From contig JACKAJ010000015.1 of assembly GCA_020635135.1 (NCBI GenBank), positions 186,001 through 250,000 on the forward strand: 64,000 bases of DNA. Reading direction: 5' to 3'. This document shows positions 49,811 to 57,929 of this stretch, in pieces (within the stretch, counting starts at the first letter, position 1; each line of letters starts with the position of its first letter). The position numbers and the translations under genes were made by a program. This DNA comes from Halobacteriovoraceae bacterium (GTDB lineage: Bacteria > Bdellovibrionota > Bacteriovoracia > Bacteriovoracales > Bacteriovoracaceae). A model generated the notes under the pieces. The model was not told the DNA's origin, ran no database searches, and was given only the letters and a program-made list of their open reading frames with translations.

Positions 49811-51635
49811 ATTTTATTTCCTTATGACTAATTTCATTTTCCAATAAAGTCCAAAGCATTTCGATGGCCCGAGCATCGTTATTCAATGCAAGTTCAATCA
49901 TTTCTATTGCATATTGTTCCGTTCTCTCAATAACATTTTTAAATTGTCGATCTCGAGATTCTGGTAAAACTAGGATATCTTCATGAGTGGTGTTTAGTTC
50001 ATCACCTTTGAGATAAAGTTCTTCTACAAGTTTTTCCCCCTTTTTCATTCCCGTAAAAATGAGAGGCACCTCTTGTTCTGATTTACCTTTGAGTAGTAAA
50101 AGTTTTTTTGCAATATCAAGTATTTTAACGGGCTCACCCATTTTGAGGACAAGTATATCCCCTGACTCTGCAATCATCGATGCTTTTAAAACCAGTGAAA
50201 CAGCTTCCGGGATAAGCATAAAATATCTTTTCATCCGTTCATCTGTTATTGTTAGTGGTTGGTTATTAATAATTTTTTCTTCAAGGATAGGTATTAGGCT
50301 TCCACTACTTCCAAGAACATTTCCGAAACGAACTGAGCAGAATGTCGATTCATTAAATTTTCTTGCATAAGAAGAAACCAACAATTCACAAATTCTTTTA
50401 CTCGCACCCATGACACTAGTTGGATTCACTGCTTTATCAGTTGAAATTAGGACGAACTTATTAACTCCGTTCTGAGCCGCATGTTTCAAAACATTAAGAG
50501 TTCCGTTAATATTATTAATAATTGCGCTGAATGGATTCATTTCAAGCAGATGCACATGCTTGTAAGCAGCTGCATGAAAAACCACGTCAGGCTTTATTTC
50601 TTCAAAAATCTCTTGAACTTGATCTTCGTTTTCAATCCCTAGTAGAACAGGAATAATTCGCTTTTTTAAAGAAGGATATTCTTCTTGAAGCTCATTAAAG
50701 ATTTTAAAAAGATTATACTCCGAATGCTCAATAAGATAGACTTGAGCAGGTTCTTTATCAAGGACTTGACGAGCAATTTCACTTCCAATAGAACCACCGG
50801 CACCTGTAACAATCACGGCCTTTTTCTGAATTTCATTTTTAAAGTCGAGGAGATCGACTTGAACCCTTTTACGTTCTAAAAGATCTTCTAGATTTAAGGG
50901 CCTTAAGACGTTACTTATTCCACTTCTTCCATCTGGCAAAATATTTTCTTGAATACGCGTAACTTTCAAGCCTAGTTTAAAGCAAACTTGAAGGACTTCA
51001 CTAATTTTTTCCGGAGCAACTCTTGAACTTGAAATAACGACATCGGTGACTTTGTATTTAATAGCCACATCTTCAATATTCTTTAGAGTTCCTAGAATTT
51101 TTTTATTGTGAATGTAATGACCAACATTTTCAATATTGTCATCAAGAAATCCAACAATTTCGAATGTTCTAAGTGGTCCTTTCAGTACAAAATCAATAAA
51201 ACCAAGAGTTGCTTTTTCACTCCCATAACAAAGGATTTTTCGATTCTTCTGTTTACCTGTTTTTAAATCTCTTAACTTAAAATGCCCCCAGCGACTGACG
51301 AACCTAAGTGCTAAGAGAACACAATGACCGCTAAAGTGGGTAATAAGAACTTGAGAGACTGTTAAAGACTTAGCATCAATGGATGCATTGTATATAAGTA
51401 AAAATCCAACTGATCCAATCATACTTAAAAAATGATTTTCAAGATTGTTGAACGAAAAGAGGCTCCAGTGAATCTTGTATATATTAAAGAAGTGGTTCAC
51501 AAAAAGTGTTACGCCTGTGTACACAAAAGCTCGATCGAAAGTAAAGTTATCAAAAAAGAAAAGATAGCTTCCTGCAAGAAACATAAAATCTAGAAAATAG
51601 GCATATTTAGCACTCAGTAAGCCGAGAAATTTCAT
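49794..51635 (-). CDS. pglF: UDP-GlcNAc 4,6-dehydratase, membrane-bound (PglF/CapD family)
   Basis: PglF starts bacillosamine synthesis by dehydrating UDP-GlcNAc to the 4-keto-6-deoxy sugar. The 613-residue protein has about four N-terminal membrane helices and a CoA-binding-like domain (ILCYGSEKATLGFI). The catalytic SDR domain carries VTGAGGSIGSEIARQ near residue 277, HAAAYKHVHLLE and ISTDKAVNPTSVMGASKR; the Met-for-Tyr change in the SDR triad is typical of this class. Its end overlaps pglCDE by 17 bases. It is the first gene of the operon. Confidence 0.94.
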   Translation of the reverse strand: MKFLGLLSAKYAYFLDFMFLAGSYLFFFDNFTFDRAFVYTGVTLFVNHFFNIYKIHWSLFSFNNLENHFLSMIGSVGFLLIYNASIDAKSLTVSQVLITHFSGHCVLLALRFVSRWGHFKLRDLKTGKQKNRKILCYGSEKATLGFIDFVLKGPLRTFEIVGFLDDNIENVGHYIHNKKILGTLKNIEDVAIKYKVTDVVISSSRVAPEKISEVLQVCFKLGLKVTRIQENILPDGRSGISNVLRPLNLEDLLERKRVQVDLLDFKNEIQKKAVIVTGAGGSIGSEIARQVLDKEPAQVYLIEHSEYNLFKIFNELQEEYPSLKKRIIPVLLGIENEDQVQEIFEEIKPDVVFHAAAYKHVHLLEMNPFSAIINNINGTLNVLKHAAQNGVNKFVLISTDKAVNPTSVMGASKRICELLVSSYARKFNESTFCSVRFGNVLGSSGSLIPILEEKIINNQPLTITDERMKRYFMLIPEAVSLVLKASMIAESGDILVLKMGEPVKILDIAKKLLLLKGKSEQEVPLIFTGMKKGEKLVEELYLKGDELNTTHEDILVLPESRDRQFKNVIERTEQYAIEMIELALNNDARAIEMLWTLLENEISHKEIKFEKAI

Positions 51636-51772
51636 GTCTAATTTATCGGTAAATTGAAAGAAGATAATTAGTCGCTCTTAATGAAATCTTAACACTTGAG
51701 AAAAACAATCAGTTGAGGAACTTAATCAAATGAGTCTATTTTTTTTGTGAGTGCAACTACAAAGTTGGTAGG

Positions 51773-51778
51773 TATAAT
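51773..51778 (+). promoter_or_regulatory. TATAAT box close to the polymerase start codon
   Basis: A consensus -10 hexamer ends six bases before the ATG at 51785. The -35 region is poor. If used, the transcript would start at the ATG and be leaderless; no separate Shine-Dalgarno sequence is visible. Confidence 0.35.
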
Positions 51779-51784
51779 AAAGGC

Positions 51785-53017
51785 ATGCAAGAAAGTTATG
51801 AGTTCTATCTATGGTTATCAAGCTTGATTATTGTCATCAAGCTTTTGATTCATTTCAAAGACCCCATGAATATTCTCATCATTTTTTACTATTTTTTTAC
51901 ATTTGGAACTGTGATCAACTACCACCTTGGGGCTCCCATCTACTTTGGTATTGTTCAAGAGTATATTCCCATGGCCTGTAAAATATTTTTTATCGGTATT
52001 CTTACGATGTGCAGTCTTTCATTTATATTTAAAAATTTAAATTACAAAGAAAAAAATCTCACTATTAAACACTATGACGTCACAAGCTTGAAGCCATTAT
52101 TAATTTTACTTATTGTTTTTAGCCTTTATCAAATTGTTCTTCTCTTACTTACAGGGGATTCTCTCTCAAAAGTTGAAAGAGTTGCATTTGTTGGTCCTTC
52201 GTTACACTATCCCTATCTTCTCATTCAAAACTTTCTCATTGCCTACTATTTAATTTTAGACAAAAAGAAACTAACCTTTAAATTTTTCACTCTTAATTTA
52301 GCACTCTATCTATGTTATTGTTTAATGACAGGTGAAAGAGACTTTGTTTTTCTATTCACAAGTATACTCATCCACAATCTTTTATTATTCAAGCAAAGTC
52401 GAAAAAAAATCATTCTTTATTCGTTTTTCATGATTTGGATGCTTATAGGGGCCGTCGGTGTCTTTTTACTTCGAGATGCAAGTCAAGGTTCTGAAAGTAT
52501 AATAGAAGCCCTACTCAATCAAGGATCTATTCTTTTTATAAACACCAATGTTATAAAGTATCTTGAACTCAATATCTCTAGCTTTAATGGTTTTACATAC
52601 CTTAATAGTTTCATAAATCTTATCCCGAGTTGGATTTATCACACTGATTTCAACACAGTTAGCTGGTTTAAGGAAATGTACGCTCCTGCCAGTAACTCAG
52701 GTTATGGTTTTGCCCTCGATGCAGAAGGTTTTATGAATTTTGGCCTAGCAGGAGTTTTTGGAACTTTCTTCTTTATCACAGTCATTCAAAGAATTATTTA
52801 TAACAATATTGATCGCCATCCTATGATGCTTTATTTCAGCACATTTTATTTGAGCTTTTCCATGTATTCTCTACGAAATGACAGCCTAGCTTTTTTTAAG
52901 GGAAATCTCTACGCAATAATATTTTATGTTGTCATACACCTCAGTTCTCGATTCTATAGGATTTTAACTTCACAAGCTCAAGGAAAAAATTTTTTTGAAA
53001 GTACTTCATCTCGTTAA
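51785..53017 (+). CDS. Wzy-like O-antigen/oligosaccharide repeat-unit polymerase
   Basis: The 410-residue protein has about ten membrane helices and one large exterior loop (about residues 255-330, rich in aromatic residues and containing NSGYGFALDAEGFMNFG). This topology is characteristic of O-antigen and capsule polymerases, which have little sequence conservation. The motif GERDFVF near residue 183 is shared with some Wzy proteins. It would polymerise the lipid-linked repeat units. The next glycosyltransferase gene overlaps its end by 23 bases. No Wzx flippase gene is seen in the window. Confidence 0.75.
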   Translation: MQESYEFYLWLSSLIIVIKLLIHFKDPMNILIIFYYFFTFGTVINYHLGAPIYFGIVQEYIPMACKIFFIGILTMCSLSFIFKNLNYKEKNLTIKHYDVTSLKPLLILLIVFSLYQIVLLLLTGDSLSKVERVAFVGPSLHYPYLLIQNFLIAYYLILDKKKLTFKFFTLNLALYLCYCLMTGERDFVFLFTSILIHNLLLFKQSRKKIILYSFFMIWMLIGAVGVFLLRDASQGSESIIEALLNQGSILFINTNVIKYLELNISSFNGFTYLNSFINLIPSWIYHTDFNTVSWFKEMYAPASNSGYGFALDAEGFMNFGLAGVFGTFFFITVIQRIIYNNIDRHPMMLYFSTFYLSFSMYSLRNDSLAFFKGNLYAIIFYVVIHLSSRFYRILTSQAQGKNFFESTSSR

Positions 53018-54185
53018 AACAACACATGGTGCTTCGTGGGCACTTCAACAAGCGAAAGTTTTGCTTCAAAAAGGAGTGGAAGTCCATGTCCTGCTACCCG
53101 ACAACCAAGGACCTTTTTACAGTTCTTGGGAAAAATCTGGTACCAAAATCCATATTCTCAATTTTGATATTCCAATAAAGTCCCCATGGAAATACCCAGG
53201 GCTAAAATCACACTTTCTCAAAATTATTGAAAGAATTAAACCGAATCTTATTCACAGTCACTTTTTTGGGACCTCGATGATGATGAGAAGTGCCTTGCAA
53301 GGTCTTGCTATTCCAAAAGTATTTCAAGTTCCTGGTCCACTACATCTTGAAAGTCCTTTTTTTAAACTTTGGGATATTTCATTTTCTGATTCTCAAGATT
53401 ATTGGATTTGCTCTAGCAAATATATAAAAAAAATATATAAAAAAAATGGCATCGCTGATAATAAACTTTTTCTAAGTTATTATGGCAATGACTATTCCCA
53501 ATTTTTGCCCGGACGCAGTGAGAATTTACGATTAAGAATGAATATTCCGAAAGATTCATTTGTCGTTGGAAATCTCAACTATATGTATGCTCCTAAACTC
53601 TACCTGGGCCAAACCTATGGGATTAAGGGGCATGAAGATCTTATAAAAGCTTGCCAATATTGCTTCAAAGAAAACACAGACATTCATGCTCTCATTATGG
53701 GATGTGCATGGAACAATAAAATAAAATATGAAAAGAAACTGCAACTTTTAGCCTCTAGCAATTCATCACAGATCCATTTCACTGGTCGAATTGCAGGAAC
53801 TGAAGCGAACAAAGCACTCCAAAACCTTGACCTCCTCATCCACATTCCATATTCAGAGAACTGTGGGGGAGTTTTGGAAGCCATGCTACTCGAAGTTCCC
53901 GTATTGGCCACTCCTACTGGAGGTATTCCAGAGCTGGTGTTTGAAAAACAAACTGGTAGTTTGCTCGAGAGCCGCTCACCTTTAGATATTACGAATAAAA
54001 TTCTAGAAATTAAATCCAACTACGATTTTTATAAAAAATGTGCACAAAAAGGTCGTGAGCTGGCATCAATCATGTTTGATATCAACCGCACGGCTTCTGA
54101 AGTATTCGAGATCTATCAGCATATTCTCGACAAAAGCAAAACAGCTCCCCAAGTTTTTGATCCACAAAAATTTTTAAAATCTTAA
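52995..54185 (+). CDS. GT4 family glycosyltransferase
   Basis: The 396-residue GT-B enzyme starts with TTG inside the end of the polymerase gene. The N-terminal domain reads MKVLHLVKTTHGASWALQQA. The C-terminal domain has HFTGRIAGTEANKALQNLD, LLIHIPYSENCGGVLEAMLLEVPVLATPTGGIPELV, the donor-binding EX7E region with an altered first half (E-N-C-G-G-V-L-E). It probably extends the same glycan as the neighbouring genes. The TTG start and 23-base overlap suggest tightly coupled, modest expression. It ends 13 bp from the convergent SLBB gene. Confidence 0.85.
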   Translation: MKVLHLVKTTHGASWALQQAKVLLQKGVEVHVLLPDNQGPFYSSWEKSGTKIHILNFDIPIKSPWKYPGLKSHFLKIIERIKPNLIHSHFFGTSMMMRSALQGLAIPKVFQVPGPLHLESPFFKLWDISFSDSQDYWICSSKYIKKIYKKNGIADNKLFLSYYGNDYSQFLPGRSENLRLRMNIPKDSFVVGNLNYMYAPKLYLGQTYGIKGHEDLIKACQYCFKENTDIHALIMGCAWNNKIKYEKKLQLLASSNSSQIHFTGRIAGTEANKALQNLDLLIHIPYSENCGGVLEAMLLEVPVLATPTGGIPELVFEKQTGSLLESRSPLDITNKILEIKSNYDFYKKCAQKGRELASIMFDINRTASEVFEIYQHILDKSKTAPQVFDPQKFLKS

Positions 54186-54198
54186 AAATGAGTAGCTA

Positions 54199-54708
54199 CT
54201 AATCGTTAACTTGTTCGTATATGAGTATAGTCGAAAGAACTGTTGCGATTACAGATATTAAACTAGTATAGTAAGTGCGATTTTCATAGAAGCGCTCTTT
54301 TTTGACAAAGACCACGTCACCAGCTTCTAAGTCAAACTTAAAGGCTTCAAGTTCTCCGCCTTCTGTCAGATCGAAGCGGTGTTTTGTCCATTTCCCTTCA
54401 ACCCGTCTCGAAACGTAGATTTCATCTAAATTAGCATCCCCCGTAGTCCCTCCAGCGAGAGAGAGGCCTTTGATGAGATTAGTATTTTGAGGGATGTAAT
54501 GCAGTCCTGGGTTTTTGATTTCACCCCAAATATTCGTGGGAACAAGAGCACTTTTCTTTTTTCCTGGTGAATAATATATAGCTCCTGGCTTTTTATTTAA
54601 TTCTTTAATTTCAGTTGGGAGAACTAAATTTTGAATATCAATATCCTCGGCACCAATCGCATTGAACTGAAAAAATAAAATAAAAAACAGCACTCTCTTC
54701 AAATTCAT
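54199..54708 (-). CDS. SLBB-domain polysaccharide-export-like protein, reduced
   Basis: From the ATG at 54708 (AGGTGA four bases upstream) the product has 169 residues. It has a signal peptide ending near NAIGAED, a short linker, one SLBB domain (TNIWGEIKNPGLHYIPQNTNLIKGLSLAGG), and a hydrophobic C-terminal segment (SLISVIATVLSTILIY). Wza-type outer-membrane exporters have an N-terminal PES domain followed by several SLBB-like domains. Here PES is absent and only one SLBB remains, with a membrane anchor. It may adapt the co-polymerase to another channel. It is the last gene of the kinase-like/PCP/SLBB operon. Confidence 0.75.
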   Translation of the reverse strand: MNLKRVLFFILFFQFNAIGAEDIDIQNLVLPTEIKELNKKPGAIYYSPGKKKSALVPTNIWGEIKNPGLHYIPQNTNLIKGLSLAGGTTGDANLDEIYVSRRVEGKWTKHRFDLTEGGELEAFKFDLEAGDVVFVKKERFYENRTYYTSLISVIATVLSTILIYEQVND

Positions 54709-54712
54709 ATAA

Positions 54713-56248
54713 TCACCTATCAAAAGAAACAACACTTCCTATTTCTTCTAATCCTGGGAAGGTCTCCTTGTAATCTGAGTAGTGATAGACTCGATCATCG
54801 AACAAGAACCTGAACAGTAAGAAAAAAAGATTCATAAAGACAAAAGATATCATTGAAAAGAAAATCATTTTTTTCAGTGAATGGGAATTTAACTCTTCAA
54901 TGTATGGATAGTCCTCATAAAATGAAAGACTTGGTATCACTGTATTTCTTTTAAACTCTAAAAGCTCGAGACGTTTTTGAAGTTCAACAATCGCATCTTC
55001 CACCGGTTGAATTATTTTAATTCTCTGCTCTACTTGATTCTTCTCTTTTATCATTGAATCAACCTTTTTACCAAGATCTTCAATCTCACTATTAATACGA
55101 TTCATTGATTTATTATAAACACTTTTTTCAATAGTTAATTCGGGAAGATTCTTTTCTCGATGTTTTATATACTCTTGAAATGTATGGGCTTCATTATCTG
55201 ACGATGCTAGTGTTCTCAAGTTAAACCGCATTCGCTTAACTTCATCTTCTAGTGAATCAATCAAATTGTTATTCTGCCCTTCTTTATTTTCTTGTTTTAA
55301 AATAATGATATTTTCTTGATAAAGGGCGATTTTTTCTTCAAGTGAATTGACGCTTTCATAAGCAATTCTCTTTTGATCTCCATTATTTTGTCCAGAGGAT
55401 GCTTTCATACTTTCAATTTTTAATTCAACTTCGTTTCTCTTATTTAAAAGCGTGTTATATTTGAAGTTTAAATCAGTTTGCTTTTCTTTATACTCAGTTA
55501 ATTTCGCTGTATATTGAGCCTCTCTTTCGATAAGTTCCGAAAGATCATGTTTCTTTAGGATTGTTTCCTTCTCGGAAATGAGCTTTTTAACCATTGTAAT
55601 TTTTAAATCGAGATAATTAACTTCTTCGCTCTTCAAGACTTTGATGATTTCTTCTTTTAAAATTGTAGAGAGATGAATCACGGTATTGCGATGTCCCCCA
55701 TTCGCAATCAAAGAAAAGTCATCAGAGTTGACATTTTTTTTGACATTATACATTTTGGTCAATTGCTCAGCGAGCTCTTTAGTAAAACATTGATTATCTC
55801 CCTCACAAGATTTCTTAATATCATCAATGCTATAAAGCATTCTCTTTCCTAAATAAATAGGTTCAGTTTCATTTAATTTAAGAATTTTATGAATAAATGA
55901 GTTGTTAAATTCCCATGAAAGAAGTAAAGCTTTTAATTTTCCGAATTCTTTCCCGATTTTGTCATCTTCTGATGATTTCTTGAACGGATTCATTTTCTCT
56001 ATTTCAGCGACCTGGTCAGCATCAACTTGGCGGTAGTGAAACTTTGTCATTTTCACGTAGATTGTTTCTTGAAAAAGATAGAGGTATCCCCCTAGCCCAA
56101 AACACAGAATACCGATGAAGATTACCATTTTTTGATATCGTGATATCAACCTTACCAAAAGTGGTAAGTTAATAAAAAACCGAGGGTCAATCAGTCTTCT
56201 TAATTTTTCAGCTTGAACTCTGCTCAATGATTGCTCCAAACTCCACAA
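54713..56248 (-). CDS. Wzz-like polysaccharide co-polymerase (chain-length determinant)
   Basis: The 511-residue protein has the PCP plan: a transmembrane helix near residues 40-60, a long periplasmic part that is largely coiled coil (heptad-rich stretches around residues 190-440), and a second transmembrane helix near 465-490. No kinase domain follows the second helix, so it is a PCP-2b-like protein whose kinase partner is encoded separately. It would set chain length and couple polymerase to export. It overlaps the upstream kinase-like gene by 41 bases. Its stop region leads directly into the SLBB gene start; 54713-54735 overlaps only the longer reading of that gene. Confidence 0.75.
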   Translation of the reverse strand: MWSLEQSLSRVQAEKLRRLIDPRFFINLPLLVRLISRYQKMVIFIGILCFGLGGYLYLFQETIYVKMTKFHYRQVDADQVAEIEKMNPFKKSSEDDKIGKEFGKLKALLLSWEFNNSFIHKILKLNETEPIYLGKRMLYSIDDIKKSCEGDNQCFTKELAEQLTKMYNVKKNVNSDDFSLIANGGHRNTVIHLSTILKEEIIKVLKSEEVNYLDLKITMVKKLISEKETILKKHDLSELIEREAQYTAKLTEYKEKQTDLNFKYNTLLNKRNEVELKIESMKASSGQNNGDQKRIAYESVNSLEEKIALYQENIIILKQENKEGQNNNLIDSLEDEVKRMRFNLRTLASSDNEAHTFQEYIKHREKNLPELTIEKSVYNKSMNRINSEIEDLGKKVDSMIKEKNQVEQRIKIIQPVEDAIVELQKRLELLEFKRNTVIPSLSFYEDYPYIEELNSHSLKKMIFFSMISFVFMNLFFLLFRFLFDDRVYHYSDYKETFPGLEEIGSVVSFDR

Positions 56249-56891
56249 GGTTAAACTTTTTAAATATTCTTCTTACTTTGTTAACAAAAGTAAATGTTGC
56301 TTCTTTTAATTTAAAGACATAGATCACACCAGTACATTGTAAAAGAAGAAATCGCCAAAAATCGTCCTTTTCATTTGCTTCTAGATCAATATTCATTCCT
56401 AAAAAAAACATTTGGAAACTTGAAAGTATTTTATTAAAGTAAATTTCAAACTCTTGAAGATCACCGAGTTCTTGGAGCCGATCTCTTAGTTCATTAACAT
56501 CAATTACTGAAATATTATTCGTTAAATGAAAATGACTAATCGTTTGATTTTTTCCAACGAGAACGACTGATTTATTTTCTTGATAATGGGGAAAAAATTT
56601 TCGAACTTCATCTATATCTTGAATGAGACAAACCTTTTTATTGTTCTCAAATTCAAAATAACTAGCAATCGACCAAAGTGTTGAAAGCCATTTCAGAGAT
56701 CGCCCCTTGTAATAAAATGCAACTACTGGAGTTTCAACTTGAATTTTTTTCGTGATCCGAGAACAAATATCTTTTAAGTTTTTATAATTGTGTACATTAT
56801 AGAGAATATGTGAGCGAGAAAATTTATTCTCATTATTTGAGTTTTGATCTTTTAACTCTAAAAGATTTCTTACCCCTTCAAAGGAACTCAT
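56208..56891 (-). CDS. BY-kinase/MinD-fold protein without a P-loop
   Basis: I start at 56891 (227 residues), where GGGAG lies six bases upstream; the longer ORF has no ribosome-binding site. The fold pattern follows CpsD/CapB-type tyrosine autokinases. VVAFYYKGRSLKWLSTLWSIASYF stands where the Walker A strand and helix should be, NKKVCLIQDID where the Walker A' strand reads VLLIDxD, and GVIYVFKLKEATFTFVNKVRRIFKK at the late strand-helix. The GxxGxGKT loop is gone and no Tyr-rich tail is present. Position before the co-polymerase gene supports a descent from its kinase. It may be a non-catalytic partner. The fold call is inference. Confidence 0.5.
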   Translation of the reverse strand: MSSFEGVRNLLELKDQNSNNENKFSRSHILYNVHNYKNLKDICSRITKKIQVETPVVAFYYKGRSLKWLSTLWSIASYFEFENNKKVCLIQDIDEVRKFFPHYQENKSVVLVGKNQTISHFHLTNNISVIDVNELRDRLQELGDLQEFEIYFNKILSSFQMFFLGMNIDLEANEKDDFWRFLLLQCTGVIYVFKLKEATFTFVNKVRRIFKKFNLVEFGAIIEQSSS

Positions 56892-57079
56892 TACTATCTC
56901 CCTATAGCAGAGGGTTTTAGTCGTACTTGCAAAGACTCCCTCCCTTAAGGATAATAAAGACTTGGACCAGATGATAGAGTGAAGCAAATACCATTACAGA
57001 GTGTTTTTGAACCTTATTCTCATCTTGGCGAGAAAGTGATACATTAAAGTGAGAATGACGACGCAAGGAGGCTGCTCAG

Positions 57080-57547
57080 ATGCACGACAGAAACACTCAA
57101 GAACAATTCTTTAATGAAATGCTCGAGTGTATCACTCCCTTTAAATGGACATTTTTCATTTCTCATGGCAATTTCTATCCCTTTATTTGTCTTCATTCGG
57201 ACACAAAATATAAAAAGAATTACCCTTATCGCATTTATGAATTGGAAGCTCTTTGCCATTTTCTTAGTGTCAAAAAAAATCTCATCAATATTGAAGATAG
57301 AGAATTATATGAAAAATCAAAACAAAACGAAGTTTGCTATATTCATCGCTGGAATGAATTCTCGAGACAAATAATTATCTTTCATGTCGACACCGCAAAA
57401 GGGCACTTTGATAATTACAAACTGAAAAACTTACTTTTCAAGAATGATGACTTCATTTCCCAAAAATTTATAAGTTATTTTATGAACTACCAACAAGAGA
57501 TATATCAACATGGCGACAAGGTTTTTTCCACGCTATCAGACAACTGA
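57080..57547 (+). CDS. Unknown cytoplasmic protein co-expressed with PilZ protein
   Basis: The 155-residue product has no signal or membrane segment and is rich in Phe, Tyr, His and Asn. No motif is recognised. A perfect AAGGAGG lies ten bases before the ATG, so it is efficiently translated. Upstream, ATTCTCA (57020-57026) and TGAGAAT (57051-57057) form a spaced inverted repeat that may be an operator. The PilZ gene starts within its last 38 bases, so the two form a translation-coupled pair, and a role in c-di-GMP output is a fair guess. Confidence 0.6.
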   Translation: MHDRNTQEQFFNEMLECITPFKWTFFISHGNFYPFICLHSDTKYKKNYPYRIYELEALCHFLSVKKNLINIEDRELYEKSKQNEVCYIHRWNEFSRQIIIFHVDTAKGHFDNYKLKNLLFKNDDFISQKFISYFMNYQQEIYQHGDKVFSTLSDN

Positions 57548-57929
57548 GCTCAATATTCACGCGAGTTTTCTTGGAAGCATGCCTCATAAACTTCCTGAAA
57601 TTATATCTATTGATGATTTATCTCTCACTGGTTTTAAAATGACTATCTCTGGAACTTTTTCAGAAGTCATTCCTGAAAAAATTGCTATCCGTTATAAGCA
57701 ATATTCATTTTATTTTAAATGCATGGTTGTTTGGGTCAATCCGTTGCCTGATGAAAAGCGCGAAGTTGGAATTCAAATTTTTGCTCCAACATATGATATA
57801 TACCAACGATGGCTTCAGTGTGTAAAAGAAATCGATTACAGACTCAATCCATTTACCCAAAAAGCTGAGCTCGAAAAAGAAAACAATGTTAAGACAGTAG
57901 CAGAGAAGCCCCATGCCTCATTGTATTGA
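57510..57929 (+). CDS. PilZ-domain c-di-GMP-binding protein
   Basis: The 139-residue protein is a single PilZ domain. Both c-di-GMP-binding motifs are intact: R4-F-F-P-R8 (RxxxR) near the N-terminus and D-L-S-L-T-G (DxSxxG) near residue 36. A beta-barrel with VVWVNPLPDEKREVGIQI follows. It should bind c-di-GMP, unlike the imperfect PilZ domain of the AAA+ regulator at 31.5-33.5 kb. It is coupled to the unknown gene at 57080. Its last 41 bases overlap antisense with the end of putA. Confidence 0.88.
   Translation: MATRFFPRYQTTELNIHASFLGSMPHKLPEIISIDDLSLTGFKMTISGTFSEVIPEKIAIRYKQYSFYFKCMVVWVNPLPDEKREVGIQIFAPTYDIYQRWLQCVKEIDYRLNPFTQKAELEKENNVKTVAEKPHASLY

Noticed and set aside
45242..56891. Complete N-glycosylation (pgl) system
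   Set aside because: PglF/C/D/E functions are present, but no PglB-type oligosaccharyltransferase or PglK flippase was found, and a Wzy-like polymerase is; the locus fits a surface polysaccharide better.
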